Shown here one piece after another: positions 1 through 8,900 of a DNA stretch of 27,970 bases (position 1 is its first letter; each line of letters begins with the position of its first letter). The position numbers and the translations under genes are program-made. The DNA is taken from the NCBI GenBank assembly GCA_965372015.1, contig CBDVAP010000026.1, positions 1 to 27,970 on the forward strand, written 5' to 3'. Source of the DNA: JACZSB01 sp965372015. Its GTDB lineage: Bacteria; Fidelibacterota; Marinisomatia; SCGC-AAA003-L08; TS1B11. The notes below the pieces were generated by a model. It had not been told where the DNA came from and ran no database searches. It worked only from the letters and a program-made list of their open reading frames with translations.

Positions 1-135
1 ATCCTCTTTTGTTGTGGTTTACTGTTTTACAGCGTTGTGCTATTCCGATCTCCGTTTGGGGCTACTCACTGAGTCGCCCATACAACGACCCCTGCAGCAT
101 GGCCGCAGCCCCGCCGACGGCGGGACTTCCACAAC
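1..135. other. Intergenic end downstream of the C25 protease gene
   Basis: No convincing gene lies here. The only structure seen is a short inverted repeat at 110-124 (CCCGCC, loop GAC, GGCGGG), just past the stop of the minus-strand protease gene. It has no T-run behind it on the minus strand, so it is at best a weak or factor-dependent transcription end. Short plus-strand open frames starting near 9 and 14 run into the protease gene and look like chance. Confidence 0.4.
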
Positions 136-3100
136 CTACTTCAATAAGAGCATCTTGCGGGTGGCGGAGTATTTCGGCGTATGCAGGCGTGCCAGGTAGA
201 TACCGGAGGAGACAACCCGGCCGGAGGCGTCCCGGCCATCCCAGGTGGCGCGGTGGTGGCCCGGTTCCAGCCGGCGGTCCAGCAAAGTGACCACATTTCG
301 GCCGCCAAGGTCATATACGGTCAGTGAGACCGGCAACGACGCGGGCAGGGCGAACTCGATAGTGGTGGATGGGTTGAAGGGATTGGGATAGTTCTGGTGG
401 AGGGCGAAGTGGGTTGGGAGCGGGAGCCGGGCCTCAGCCAGCGCCTGCGGCAGATCGTTCAGCAGGGCGATATCGTCGATATACCAGCCGGCGTCTTCGA
501 CGGAGGCGGTGCTACCCATATGAAAGCGTAGTCTGATGCCATCGGCCAAACCGATGTAGTCGTCCAAACTCACCTGGACCTGCTCCCAACGCCCCTGGGT
601 GCCACTGAAGGCCGGCTGGGTGACCAGGATGGAGCCGGTGTTCATTGACGACAGCGGGTAGCCGCCCACTGGCTGGATCACTTGCCAGGTCTGGCCATTG
701 TCGGTGGAGACCTTGAGATTGCCGCCATCGAAACCGGGCTGGAGCCCCAACTGATAATAGTGGTAGAAGCTTAAGGTAGCGTGCTCGAAGCCGTTCAGTT
801 GGAGTGTGGGGGTCACCAGGCGGGAGTCGGAATAGGCTTGGTAATCGCCGTCCAGGACAGTGGCCACCACCTGTTGCCCCTGGTAGGCGCTGGCTGGTCC
901 CCGGCGGTGAAGGCCGACACCCGGTGATCCCCACTGCCAGTCACCACTGAAGCTGAAACCCTCATCGTCATCCTCGAAAGTGAAGCGTCTTTGGGCCGGA
1001 CCGTGAACTAAGGGGAAATCCAGAGCGGTCAAGGTTTCGGCCTCGGCCAGAACAAGCACAGTATCCAGCAGCGAATACCCGGGATGATAAACTGTAAAGC
1101 GGACGTTGCCCGGAACGATCCCGGACAGGGTGAAAACACCGCCGATAGCGGTAGTGTCGCGCAAATCCCGTCCTCGGGCCCAGACGGTGGCCCCAGCCAG
1201 TGGTGCATCAGCCGATGTGATGGTGCCTGTAACTGCGGCGCTCTCCAGGGGCGTTACAACCAGCGTATCGGAGTTGACGCCATAGCGGATCAGGAGGGTA
1301 TCGTCCAAGGAGTGGTAACCAAAGGGGGAGAGGTGATAACGGTAATAGCCCACCGGCAGCTGCTCGGGCAGGTGGAAGGCCCCCGAATCGTCGGTGGTGA
1401 CAGCATACGTGAGCGGCGGTTCCCCGGCCAGTGAAGCTACTTCCAACGGCTGGTTTGACAGGGGCTGCCCGGTTCCGGCGGTCAACACGAGCCCCTCCCA
1501 GGAACCGACGGCAGGGTGGACCGGAATGGAGTATTGTTCCAGGTTATAGCTAGCACAGGCCAGGGCAGCCCGGATAATACCTTCAAAGGCCGGCTCCAGC
1601 ACCACCAGAGTGTCGGTTGTGCTGGTATCGATCCCGGCCCCTTTCAGGTAGATTGCGGTGCCTGCGGTTCCCGCTGCCCAGGCGACTTCACCGTGAAATC
1701 CCGGGACTAGAAAGCCGGTAGTGCCTAAAAGTGACGATCCGGCGACAAGGGAATCGGCCGGCAGGTCTGCGCCGCCGGTGACGGCCAGGGTGGTGTCAAC
1801 CAGGAGAGCGCCGGACGAATCGCTGACTGTTACCCGAAGTATTTCCCCGAAAAGGGGGGTAAAGGCCAGGGTGGCTACACCGGACGTGTCAGTGATCACG
1901 GCCAGGTCCGGCGGCACACCCAGGCCGTTGACGCGGATCAGATGGCCGGAGGCTTGACCGGGCGGCAGGCCGGTGACAGTCACTGTAATAGTGTCGGCCT
2001 GGTTAATGACTACCGTGGCCGGATCGACCAGCACAGTGGGAGCTGGAATGATTACCAGGTGGCCTTCGAATGGGATATGGCCCGGCGCCGTTACGGTCAC
2101 CAGAGCTGCTCCGCCCGCCGCCAGGGGTGGGTCGAACCGGAATTGCGCGACACCGCCCGCTACCCGGGACTGGCTTACCAGCGTATCATAGGCGACCGAG
2201 GCCCAGCCAGCGGTCAGAGGCCCCTGGCTGTCGGCCACTTCCAGCGTCAGAGCAGTAACACCGGCGGGTAGCGTATCCTGGTAGGTTAGCGCCAGGGTGT
2301 CCAGCGGCCCGAAACCGAAGGCCAGCGACGGGTCACCCAGCAGGTTATAAATTTCGAAATAGTAGTCAGCCGTGGGATAGCCACGCAGCCATACTTCCAT
2401 CAGGGCCGCGGCGGTCATCTCACCAACAGTCAGGAGGTGTCTGGAAAACAGGCCGTCGAAGAAGCGGCGTTCTAAGTAGTCGTCCTCGTACCAGCGGGTG
2501 GGATGGGAGGCCCCCCAGAAGGCTGCAGCGCCCCGGTTCGGAGCCCGCAGGAAAGCCTCCCCCAAGGAACCCAAGGCGTCCGAGCCATAGACTCCGGTCT
2601 CACAGCCCAGGCTCAGCACCAGGGGAAAGGCGGGTGCGTTCGTCAGACCAGCAACTTCCGGGCGGCCGAAATAGATGGCGGGATAGCTGTCCCACCACAG
2701 GGAGTCGGTGCCGTGTCCGGAATAACACACCAGGTTGACACCGTTATTCAGGGCTGAAACTATGTCATCCGTACTCCCACCGGCATAGGCCCAAATGGAA
2801 TCGACCTGGAGTCCTGCGGGGGCCAAATAGTTTGAGATAGCGTAGCGATGAGTATTTACCACCAATTCATGGAGACCCTCGTCACCGGAGGCCACGAAGG
2901 CGGCCCGGTCGCGCCAGTCGAGCTGGGTGGCCGGCGGCAATTCGTAAGCCAGCAGCTTGCTTACCATGGCCACCAGTTCCGCGCCGTTACGAGCCGGCAA
3001 TCGACCGATAAAGAGGTCGGGGATCAAGTCATCGGGACCATCCAGGGTGCCGTAATACAGGTCAGTGGGATAGTCTTTTTGGGCTGTAGGATCAGGATAA

Positions 3101-3882
3101 TGTCGGCCGTAAAATGGGGGGATGCTGAGGGTATCTCCCACCAGCAGGACGAAAGTGGGGGGGCGCTCCCAGGTTTCATAGGCTGCCAAAATGAAGGCCT
3201 TGATCTGCTCCGCCGTGCCGCCCGTGATGGAGAGTGGGGTAGCAGTCACTTCCAGACCGGTGCGACGCTTCCAGGACACCAGAGGAGCCAGCGCGGCTGC
3301 CAGGCTGTCGGTAGCTATGATTAACAGGTGATCGCGCTCATACCACGAATAGTCGGCGGCCAGGGAGGCTACCGGAATAGCGGTTAAATAGGATAGCAGC
3401 CGGAGGGTAGCTGGAGAAAGTTTGGGCCTGGCGTCTGCCGCGGGCGGATCCGCAAGTATCTCGAACTCCAGGGTATCGGCCACCCCATCGACGTGGATGT
3501 AGTCGTCAGGGGGGCTGTATTCTACTGCGGCCAAAGTCAAACCGCGGAAAGTACCAACCGTGGTCAACGCGATTGTCGCACCGGCGATGGCTGAGGAGCC
3601 AGTGAGCCGGATGGATCTGGGAGTGCCCCGCAGAGGGATTGTTATCAATCGTGATCGCCGGGGAGGGCGGTCCGCAGGTGTTGGCTGCAGTACAGCGAGG
3701 GGGTACACGGTCGTGGCTACCCGCACCAGGAAGACTCCTTCGGAGGGTTCCCGGACTTCTACCAGCGTCGGCCGGGCGAATGCCGTGGTGGCGGGGCCGG
3801 CGTGCAAAGGCGTAACCGCGCCTGGCCCCCAGTCAGGTATCAGCAGAAAGGCCACGAGGAAAACAGAGCCCAAACTACGCAT
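136..3882 (-). CDS. Secreted gingipain-like C25 cysteine protease with type A sorting domain
   Basis: The 1248-residue protein starts at ATG 3882 with a signal peptide (MRSLGSVFLVAFLLIPDWG). Residues about 30-165 look like a C25-type propeptide region. The catalytic domain covers about 180-520, with the His in CYSGHG (H390) and the Cys in LSLGCETG (C427), matching the His/Cys dyad order of Peptidase_C25. Then come Ig-like segments (about 525-700), two carboxypeptidase-regulatory-like beta domains (about 795-960), a MAM/jelly-roll-like domain (about 967-1145) ending in GWYIDDIAL, and a type A sorting domain (about 1157-1248) with HQNYPNPFNPSTTIEF and final KMLLLK. It is known of the family that such proteins are exported by the type IX system and cleave proteins outside the cell. 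PorU, the T9SS sortase, is also a C25 protein, but the many accessory domains favour a cargo protease. The ribosome-binding site is weak (GGAT). The gene lies 121 bp behind the GWxTD gene and may share its transcript. Confidence 0.9.
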   Translation of the reverse strand: MRSLGSVFLVAFLLIPDWGPGAVTPLHAGPATTAFARPTLVEVREPSEGVFLVRVATTVYPLAVLQPTPADRPPRRSRLITIPLRGTPRSIRLTGSSAIAGATIALTTVGTFRGLTLAAVEYSPPDDYIHVDGVADTLEFEILADPPAADARPKLSPATLRLLSYLTAIPVASLAADYSWYERDHLLIIATDSLAAALAPLVSWKRRTGLEVTATPLSITGGTAEQIKAFILAAYETWERPPTFVLLVGDTLSIPPFYGRHYPDPTAQKDYPTDLYYGTLDGPDDLIPDLFIGRLPARNGAELVAMVSKLLAYELPPATQLDWRDRAAFVASGDEGLHELVVNTHRYAISNYLAPAGLQVDSIWAYAGGSTDDIVSALNNGVNLVCYSGHGTDSLWWDSYPAIYFGRPEVAGLTNAPAFPLVLSLGCETGVYGSDALGSLGEAFLRAPNRGAAAFWGASHPTRWYEDDYLERRFFDGLFSRHLLTVGEMTAAALMEVWLRGYPTADYYFEIYNLLGDPSLAFGFGPLDTLALTYQDTLPAGVTALTLEVADSQGPLTAGWASVAYDTLVSQSRVAGGVAQFRFDPPLAAGGAALVTVTAPGHIPFEGHLVIIPAPTVLVDPATVVINQADTITVTVTGLPPGQASGHLIRVNGLGVPPDLAVITDTSGVATLAFTPLFGEILRVTVSDSSGALLVDTTLAVTGGADLPADSLVAGSSLLGTTGFLVPGFHGEVAWAAGTAGTAIYLKGAGIDTSTTDTLVVLEPAFEGIIRAALACASYNLEQYSIPVHPAVGSWEGLVLTAGTGQPLSNQPLEVASLAGEPPLTYAVTTDDSGAFHLPEQLPVGYYRYHLSPFGYHSLDDTLLIRYGVNSDTLVVTPLESAAVTGTITSADAPLAGATVWARGRDLRDTTAIGGVFTLSGIVPGNVRFTVYHPGYSLLDTVLVLAEAETLTALDFPLVHGPAQRRFTFEDDDEGFSFSGDWQWGSPGVGLHRRGPASAYQGQQVVATVLDGDYQAYSDSRLVTPTLQLNGFEHATLSFYHYYQLGLQPGFDGGNLKVSTDNGQTWQVIQPVGGYPLSSMNTGSILVTQPAFSGTQGRWEQVQVSLDDYIGLADGIRLRFHMGSTASVEDAGWYIDDIALLNDLPQALAEARLPLPTHFALHQNYPNPFNPSTTIEFALPASLPVSLTVYDLGGRNVVTLLDRRLEPGHHRATWDGRDASGRVVSSGIYLARLHTPKYSATRKMLLLK

Positions 3883-4003
3883 TATTGTCTATCCGGTTCG
3901 GTTGAGGTGTAAAGGCATGATCATGTCATATGTCTGCTCACCAACAGTCAATCCTCCGGCGCAATGGGAGTGGCAACTGCCAATTTTTCGACCTTCGGTG
4001 AAA
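3883..4003. other. Gap between the GWxTD and C25 genes
   Basis: This is 121 bp without a coding frame of its own. No terminator hairpin with a T-run is visible after the GWxTD stop, so read-through into the protease gene is likely. A minus-strand TTGACT is followed by TATGAC with a spacing of only 15, which is a poor promoter match. Confidence 0.4.
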
Positions 4004-5395
4004 TTATCGACCGGGGCTCAACTGAGATTGCCAATTAGGATCATTGATTTCATTGCGGGCGGAAGACTGGACCAGGTAATAATCGAGGAAGCCGGTACGA
4101 TCGACGAAAACAAAAAACACGCCACCCTGAATATATTCATAGTACCAGATCTCATAAGGCTTACTGTCGATTTCATTAGGATGGGATTCAATCTCATCAG
4201 GTTTTCCATATAAAATCAGGACTCGTCCCCGGTCGGTTTTCCACCCCCCCCGGCCTCCGGAACTATACTTTTTCGTAGCTAGATCGACACGGCGGAAGTA
4301 TTCCTGCCGGAACTCGCTTAAGGGTGTGGCCGGGTTTTGATCCCTGCGCGTCCAGAAAACGTGCAGAAATTCCCGTTTTTCCGTGCTGCTTGAGAGCTTC
4401 TTAAATTGCTTGATTTCTGATTTTTGGGCCGTATACCGGGCTTGGGCAAATTCTTCATTCAACTGCTCTTCCGTCATCTCCCCATAGATAATTTCAACGT
4501 AGGGTGAGACAGACAAATCCCCACCTTCAGCAGTCACTAAATCGGGGTTATAGACAAAGAATCGTTTTTCAGAGCTGACGGATAGCCCGATGGTTGAATC
4601 GACCATTGTAAGTACCAGATTGTAACGCCCCGATGGCATTGCGCTGATATTTACCGTACCGACTTCCACCCTGCTGCCAGGTTGTTTTACCCGGTCATAT
4701 GACCGGCGGTACACTTCGCGTTCCGCCCGATCCCTGACTGTTACCCTGAGCTGATACGCTTCGTTCTTATGATCGGTCGCCAGCCCATAGCATTCCGCAT
4801 AGTAGAAGAGGACCGGTTTCCCGAGGCCATAAAGTTTGCCGGGGTTGGGTATAACGCTGTATGTATTTTTATAAAAAATATTTCCCGGGTCGGGTGTGGC
4901 TTTCTCAATGGAAGCACACAGCTCCAGGTCGCTAATGGCCGGACCCCGTTTTCCAAAAGTTCTCTCCGGCAGGTCGAAGGTGATACTGTCGACCCGGGAT
5001 CGATCCATTTCGTCATAGTATTTGATCTGCAGTTTATGTTCACCCGGCGGGATAGCTAAGCCGATCATCCCGATCACCTTCCGATCAGGATCAAGCGCGG
5101 CAGGGTCACCGCTGTGGGGCGAACGCCAAACGCGATCCACCAGGATGGAATCGCTATCCTGGGCCAGCACCACTACCCACAGCAGCAAGGCACCTTCAAA
5201 CTGCCCCCGGCGGTCAACGTAGGTCAACTGGTCCTCGCCGGCAGAATAATAGATCTCAAGATAGACCCTGGTGTCATCATAGGAGAATTGGGCGTAATCC
5301 AGGTTGATGTAAAGCGGTTCCGGGGGCTTGGCAGCCAGGGACAGAGGAATTCCTGCGAAAGTCCAAACCAGGAGAATAATGGGTACCATACGCAT
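4004..5395 (-). CDS. GWxTD domain-containing secreted protein
   Basis: The 463-residue protein has a signal peptide (MRMVPIILLVWTFAGIPLSLA), so the mature protein is probably periplasmic or at the outer membrane. The N-terminal two thirds (about 28-290) reads as beta-sandwich segments, including a PSGRYNLVLTMVD strand pair at about 255. A helical linker follows at about 305-345. The C-terminal GWxTD domain has its signature GWKTD at 384-388, followed directly by RGRVLILYGKPDEI (389-402) and an aromatic YEIWYYEY strand. The GWxTD family is common in FCB and related phyla and, to my knowledge, has no settled biochemical role, so none is assigned. ATG 5395 is preceded by GGAGA with a 6-nt spacer, which supports this start; a second ATG two codons in is possible. 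It is the first gene of the minus-strand pair with the C25 protease. Confidence 0.9.
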   Translation of the reverse strand: MRMVPIILLVWTFAGIPLSLAAKPPEPLYINLDYAQFSYDDTRVYLEIYYSAGEDQLTYVDRRGQFEGALLLWVVVLAQDSDSILVDRVWRSPHSGDPAALDPDRKVIGMIGLAIPPGEHKLQIKYYDEMDRSRVDSITFDLPERTFGKRGPAISDLELCASIEKATPDPGNIFYKNTYSVIPNPGKLYGLGKPVLFYYAECYGLATDHKNEAYQLRVTVRDRAEREVYRRSYDRVKQPGSRVEVGTVNISAMPSGRYNLVLTMVDSTIGLSVSSEKRFFVYNPDLVTAEGGDLSVSPYVEIIYGEMTEEQLNEEFAQARYTAQKSEIKQFKKLSSSTEKREFLHVFWTRRDQNPATPLSEFRQEYFRRVDLATKKYSSGGRGGWKTDRGRVLILYGKPDEIESHPNEIDSKPYEIWYYEYIQGGVFFVFVDRTGFLDYYLVQSSARNEINDPNWQSQLSPGR

Positions 5396-5405
5396 TTCTA
5401 GTCTC

Positions 5406-5439
5406 CAAATTTATTAACGTCAGCTGCTGTTCATTCAAA
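5406..5439 (-). promoter_or_regulatory. Possible Bacteroidota-type promoter of the GWxTD gene
   Basis: On the minus strand, TTTG (5439-5436) is followed after 22 nt by TAAATTTG (5413-5406). This fits the Bacteroides -33 TTTG / -7 TAnnTTTG pattern. The match sits only about 10 nt before the start codon and overlaps the GGAGA ribosome-binding site, so a transcript from it would be almost leaderless. It may therefore be chance. Confidence 0.22.
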
Positions 5440-5687
5440 CAGACATTCAGCTTGTAATCGCTTGGCGGATCCCTACACTAGCGAGCGACGAGTTATTTTA
5501 ACTTCCCCGCTCAGGACAAACCACAATTTTCATTCCAAATTTGTCCGGCCGGCAAGCGCTGGGGCAACAGGCTCCGGTAGCGTTGCATGTTCTTAGAAAA
5601 TGTTGGACCGCCTATGGAATTATCCCGGAGGGAGTAAGTCAGCAGGGCTAATGGAACAAAGAGATTTTTAAAGTCCGCAATCGTGTA

Positions 5688-5719
5688 TTGACTATTACGT
5701 TTTCCCTTGATTATATTTG
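5688..5719 (+). promoter_or_regulatory. Promoter candidate for the TonB receptor cluster
   Basis: TTGACT (5688-5693, 5/6 to the -35 consensus) is followed after 18 nt by TATATT (5712-5717, 5/6 to TATAAT). The same -10 element extends to TATATTTG (5712-5719), an exact match to the Bacteroidota -7 motif TAnnTTTG, with ATTG 21 nt upstream as a -33 element. Both readings agree on the same place. It would give a leader of about 260 nt before the receptor ATG at 5986. Confidence 0.5.
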
Positions 5720-5806
5720 ACCGCTGTTTGGGCGTTCGCAGATGAAACGACGCCACAAACGCGGGGGTGGGATGCGAATTCCCAGCTGCGATTAATTAGG
5801 CCGGGG

Positions 5807-5822
5807 GACAGGGTGACCTGTC
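5807..5822 (+). repeat. Short perfect hairpin with GTGA loop in the receptor leader
   Basis: GACAGG (5807-5812) and CCTGTC (5817-5822) pair perfectly around GTGA, which would be a GNRA-type tetraloop in RNA. It lies in the predicted 5' leader of the receptor mRNA, about 165 nt before the start codon. No T-run follows, so it is not a terminator. It could be an RNA structure or a DNA operator. Confidence 0.3.
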
Positions 5823-5985
5823 ACAGCCGGGCAAGGTAGATGTCCTTTATATATGGTAGAGGCATTGCTCCACCAGGGGTAGGTGAGCAATTCGTACTGA
5901 CATTTACTCGGGCCGCAGTTTCTTAAGGCCAACGAGCATTAAACACCACTTAAGTCGTACTTGAACGCGAAATGTGGGAGAAATC

Positions 5986-8900
5986 ATGAAATTCAGACTA
6001 CTATTCCGGCTGTTGCCGGCGATCTTAGCGCCGATTATCTTGTGGGCTGGGACCACCGGAAAGATAACCGGCAAGATTATTGACGCAGAGACCGGTATGC
6101 CCCTGGCCGGCGCCAATGTGGTTGTTACCGGGACGAGCTATGGTACGGCGGCTGGTGCTGATGGTCGCTACGTGATAATGAATATCCCTGCCGGTACCTA
6201 CTCGCTTGCTGCGTCGATGATCGGTTATAAAACGGTAACAATGACCAATGTGCAGGTCAGTGTGGACCTGACCACTACCCAGGATTATATGATGGATGTG
6301 GCGGCGATCGAAGGGGAAGGTGTAATCGTTGAGGCTACCAGGCCTATCATTCAGCAAGACATCACAGCCAGCCGGACCATCCAATCCGGTGAGGATGTGC
6401 TCAGGATGCCGGTGGACAGCTATGAGGGCGCTCTGGTTACCATCGCCGGCGCGGTGATGGAACAGGGTCAGGTTCACTTCCGTGGCGGCCGGGCACGGGA
6501 GATCGTATTTCTGCTGGACAATACTTCCATGACAGACCCGCTCAGCGGGACGAACGATACCGAGGTTTCCACTTTCGCCATCCAGGAGACCCACACCATG
6601 ACCGGCGGTTTTTCCGCGGAGTACGGCAACGCCCAGTCTGGTGTTGTGAATGTGGTTACCAAGGACGGCGGTGACGCTTTCAACGGCAAAGTGCGGTTTA
6701 CAACCAGTGGTTACGGCCTGAGCGATAACCTGGCCGATATCCCGGTTGATGAAGTGGCCGAAAACCTCAATCGGATGGAGGTCGGTCTCAGTGGTCCGGT
6801 TAACGTGCTGGGCAGTATCCTGCCGGGTCGGCTCACTTACCTGCTTACCGGAGATTTTTTAAAAACTCAGGGGCGCTTTGTCAACCAGGATAGAACCAAC
6901 TCCATTATTTTGGCTAAACTGACTTACCGACCGGTTCCCCAGATCACACTGCGCCTGAATGCGCTGATCGATAATGAGTATCATGGCCGGTTCCTGGCTG
7001 CTTCTTCAGGAATTGGCCCAAACAGAAGCACCAACTCGAACCTCTGGAAGAGGACGGTCTATGAAGACCAGCTATTTGCAGGCGTCGAAGGCTTCGAAGG
7101 CTGGGCCGGGAACCAGCAAGTTGACACTGAAGACATTGGTATAGATGATGGAACCGGCACGATTATCGGCGCCGGAAACGGCAGGATCGACTGGATCGAT
7201 ATCATCCCCAACGGCGAGTGGGATGAGGGTGAACCCACTGAAGATCTCGATAGCAACCATAATGGCAGGGTGGATACCGAGGATCTCGACCACAATGGTA
7301 TTCTGGATGCCCACAATATGCTGGACCACCTGGCGCCTTATGATCTCCGCAGCAACCAGTTTGGACTATTCCTGACTCACCAGATATCCGAGCGGACCTT
7401 TTACGAGCTGCGCTTTACTCGTTACTATACCCGGACTTTTCGTAACGTGGAAGAGGTCATTAACGAAGATATTGATGGCGACGGCCGCTTGGATGATGTA
7501 GACGAATGGATTCTGACGGCCCATGGTGACTTTCAGTGGGTTGACCTGGACGGGGATGGCTACTTCGACCGCGGCAACGAGGATTTGAACGGTAACGGCG
7601 CGTTGGATGAGTATGGCACCGACCTGTTTACCGACAAGGATGCCAACGACTATGTGGACGCCTCTGAAATAGGTGTGGCGCCCAGGGACTATTATAGACT
7701 TATGCGCCAGCGGGATCCTCTAAGCAATTGGATGCCTTGGGGCGATATACCCTACCAGGGGCAGAAGGATACCGACGGTTTCTACACTTATGCCGCCGGG
7801 ACCACCTGGGGCCGGACGGCGTGGTATGAAGATGAGAGCAGCGATTACGGTCTGAAATTCGATATCGACAGCCAGGTCATGGAGAGCCAACGCATACGGG
7901 CCGGTGTGGATATTCACCTGAAGGACATTTTTCGCTATGACGCCGAGGATGCTTACGGCTATGGGGAGAAATTCAACGTGAAGCCCTACCAGTTCGCGGG
8001 CTACGTCCAGAACAAGATGGAATACGGCGGAATGATCCTGAACATCGGGCTGCGTTATGATTATTTCAATGCCCGGTGGGATGAATACCCGAACAATGGG
8101 CGGGATCCCACCTGGGACCTGGCAGGGGAAGTGTACTTCGGCGGTTCCGAAGATGTCAACAGCAATGGGCGTCTGGACCCCGGTGAGGACCTGAACAATA
8201 ATGACTACCTTGACCAGGACTGGATCGCGGAGAAATACCAGATCGGTGGTTCGTGGGAGGATGCCAACAACAACGGCATATTAGACGCGGGGGAGGATCT
8301 GAACGGCAACGGCACTCTTGATTTCCCCGAGTACCTGGTCTACCCCGGTGATATTAAAGACCCGCGGACTGTCCCTTCGCAGGATTTCATCAGTCCCAGG
8401 TTTGGAATTTCTTATCCTATTACCGATAACGACAAGATGTACTTCAGCTACGGCCGCTATTTCTCGGCGCCACCGGGAACTGAGATGTACCAGAACCTGG
8501 TTTTTGACCTCGGGGGCGGTTTCGCCCTTATCGGGAACCCCAAGCTTAAACCGGAAAAGACCACGTCGTACGAAGCCGGGATAGTTCACGCTTTCCGCAA
8601 CCAGTCGACGCTGGAGCTGAAGGGTTTCTTCAAGAACATTACCGGGCTGACCGCCACCACCACGGTCTACTACACTCAGAAGGACTGGTACGGGTTCAAG
8701 ATCAATGGGGATTACGGGACGGTGCGTGGATTCGAGCTGACCCATACCCAGCGACCCATGAGTCTGGGCGTCTTCCAACTGGGCGGGGTAACCACCTACA
8801 CTTACCAGATAGCGCGAACCAGATTTTCCGATTCCTATGACAGTTACCACTCCGCCTGGGCCGATGATATCCTGCCGACCGAGGAGAGTTATGCCAATTG

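Larger units (their letters stand above)
5396..5985. other. Divergent intergenic region between GWxTD gene and TonB receptor
   Basis: About 590 bp separate the two divergently read transcription units. I see no convincing gene in it. The minus-strand GTG frame at 5511-5756 (81 codons) lacks a ribosome-binding site and resembles no family I know. The region holds a plus-strand promoter candidate at 5688-5719, a possible minus-strand promoter at 5406-5439, and a 6-bp hairpin with a GTGA loop at 5807-5822. It is more AT-rich than the flanking genes, as expected of a control region. Confidence 0.6.

Noticed and set aside
110..124. CCCGCC-GAC-GGCGGG inverted repeat as terminator of the C25 gene
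   Set aside because: The stem is only 6 bp and no T-run follows on the minus strand; noted only as a weak possibility.
136..3882. C25 protein as the T9SS sortase PorU
   Set aside because: It carries Ig-like, regulatory-like and jelly-roll accessory domains in cargo style, and no other core T9SS gene lies nearby. PorU cannot be fully excluded without a family comparison.
3560..4213. Plus-strand open frame of 217 codons across the C25 start and GWxTD end
   Set aside because: It is antisense to two well-supported genes, and its sequence has no domain or export signal; the frame is open by composition.
5511..5756. Minus-strand open frame of 81 codons in the divergent intergenic region
   Set aside because: GTG start without a ribosome-binding site, no recognisable motif, and it overlaps the best promoter candidate.
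7240..8345. Acidic repeats in the receptor as a nucleotide tandem repeat
   Set aside because: The similarity is at protein level (EF-hand-like loops); the DNA copies differ in codons and spacing, so this is not a DNA repeat array.
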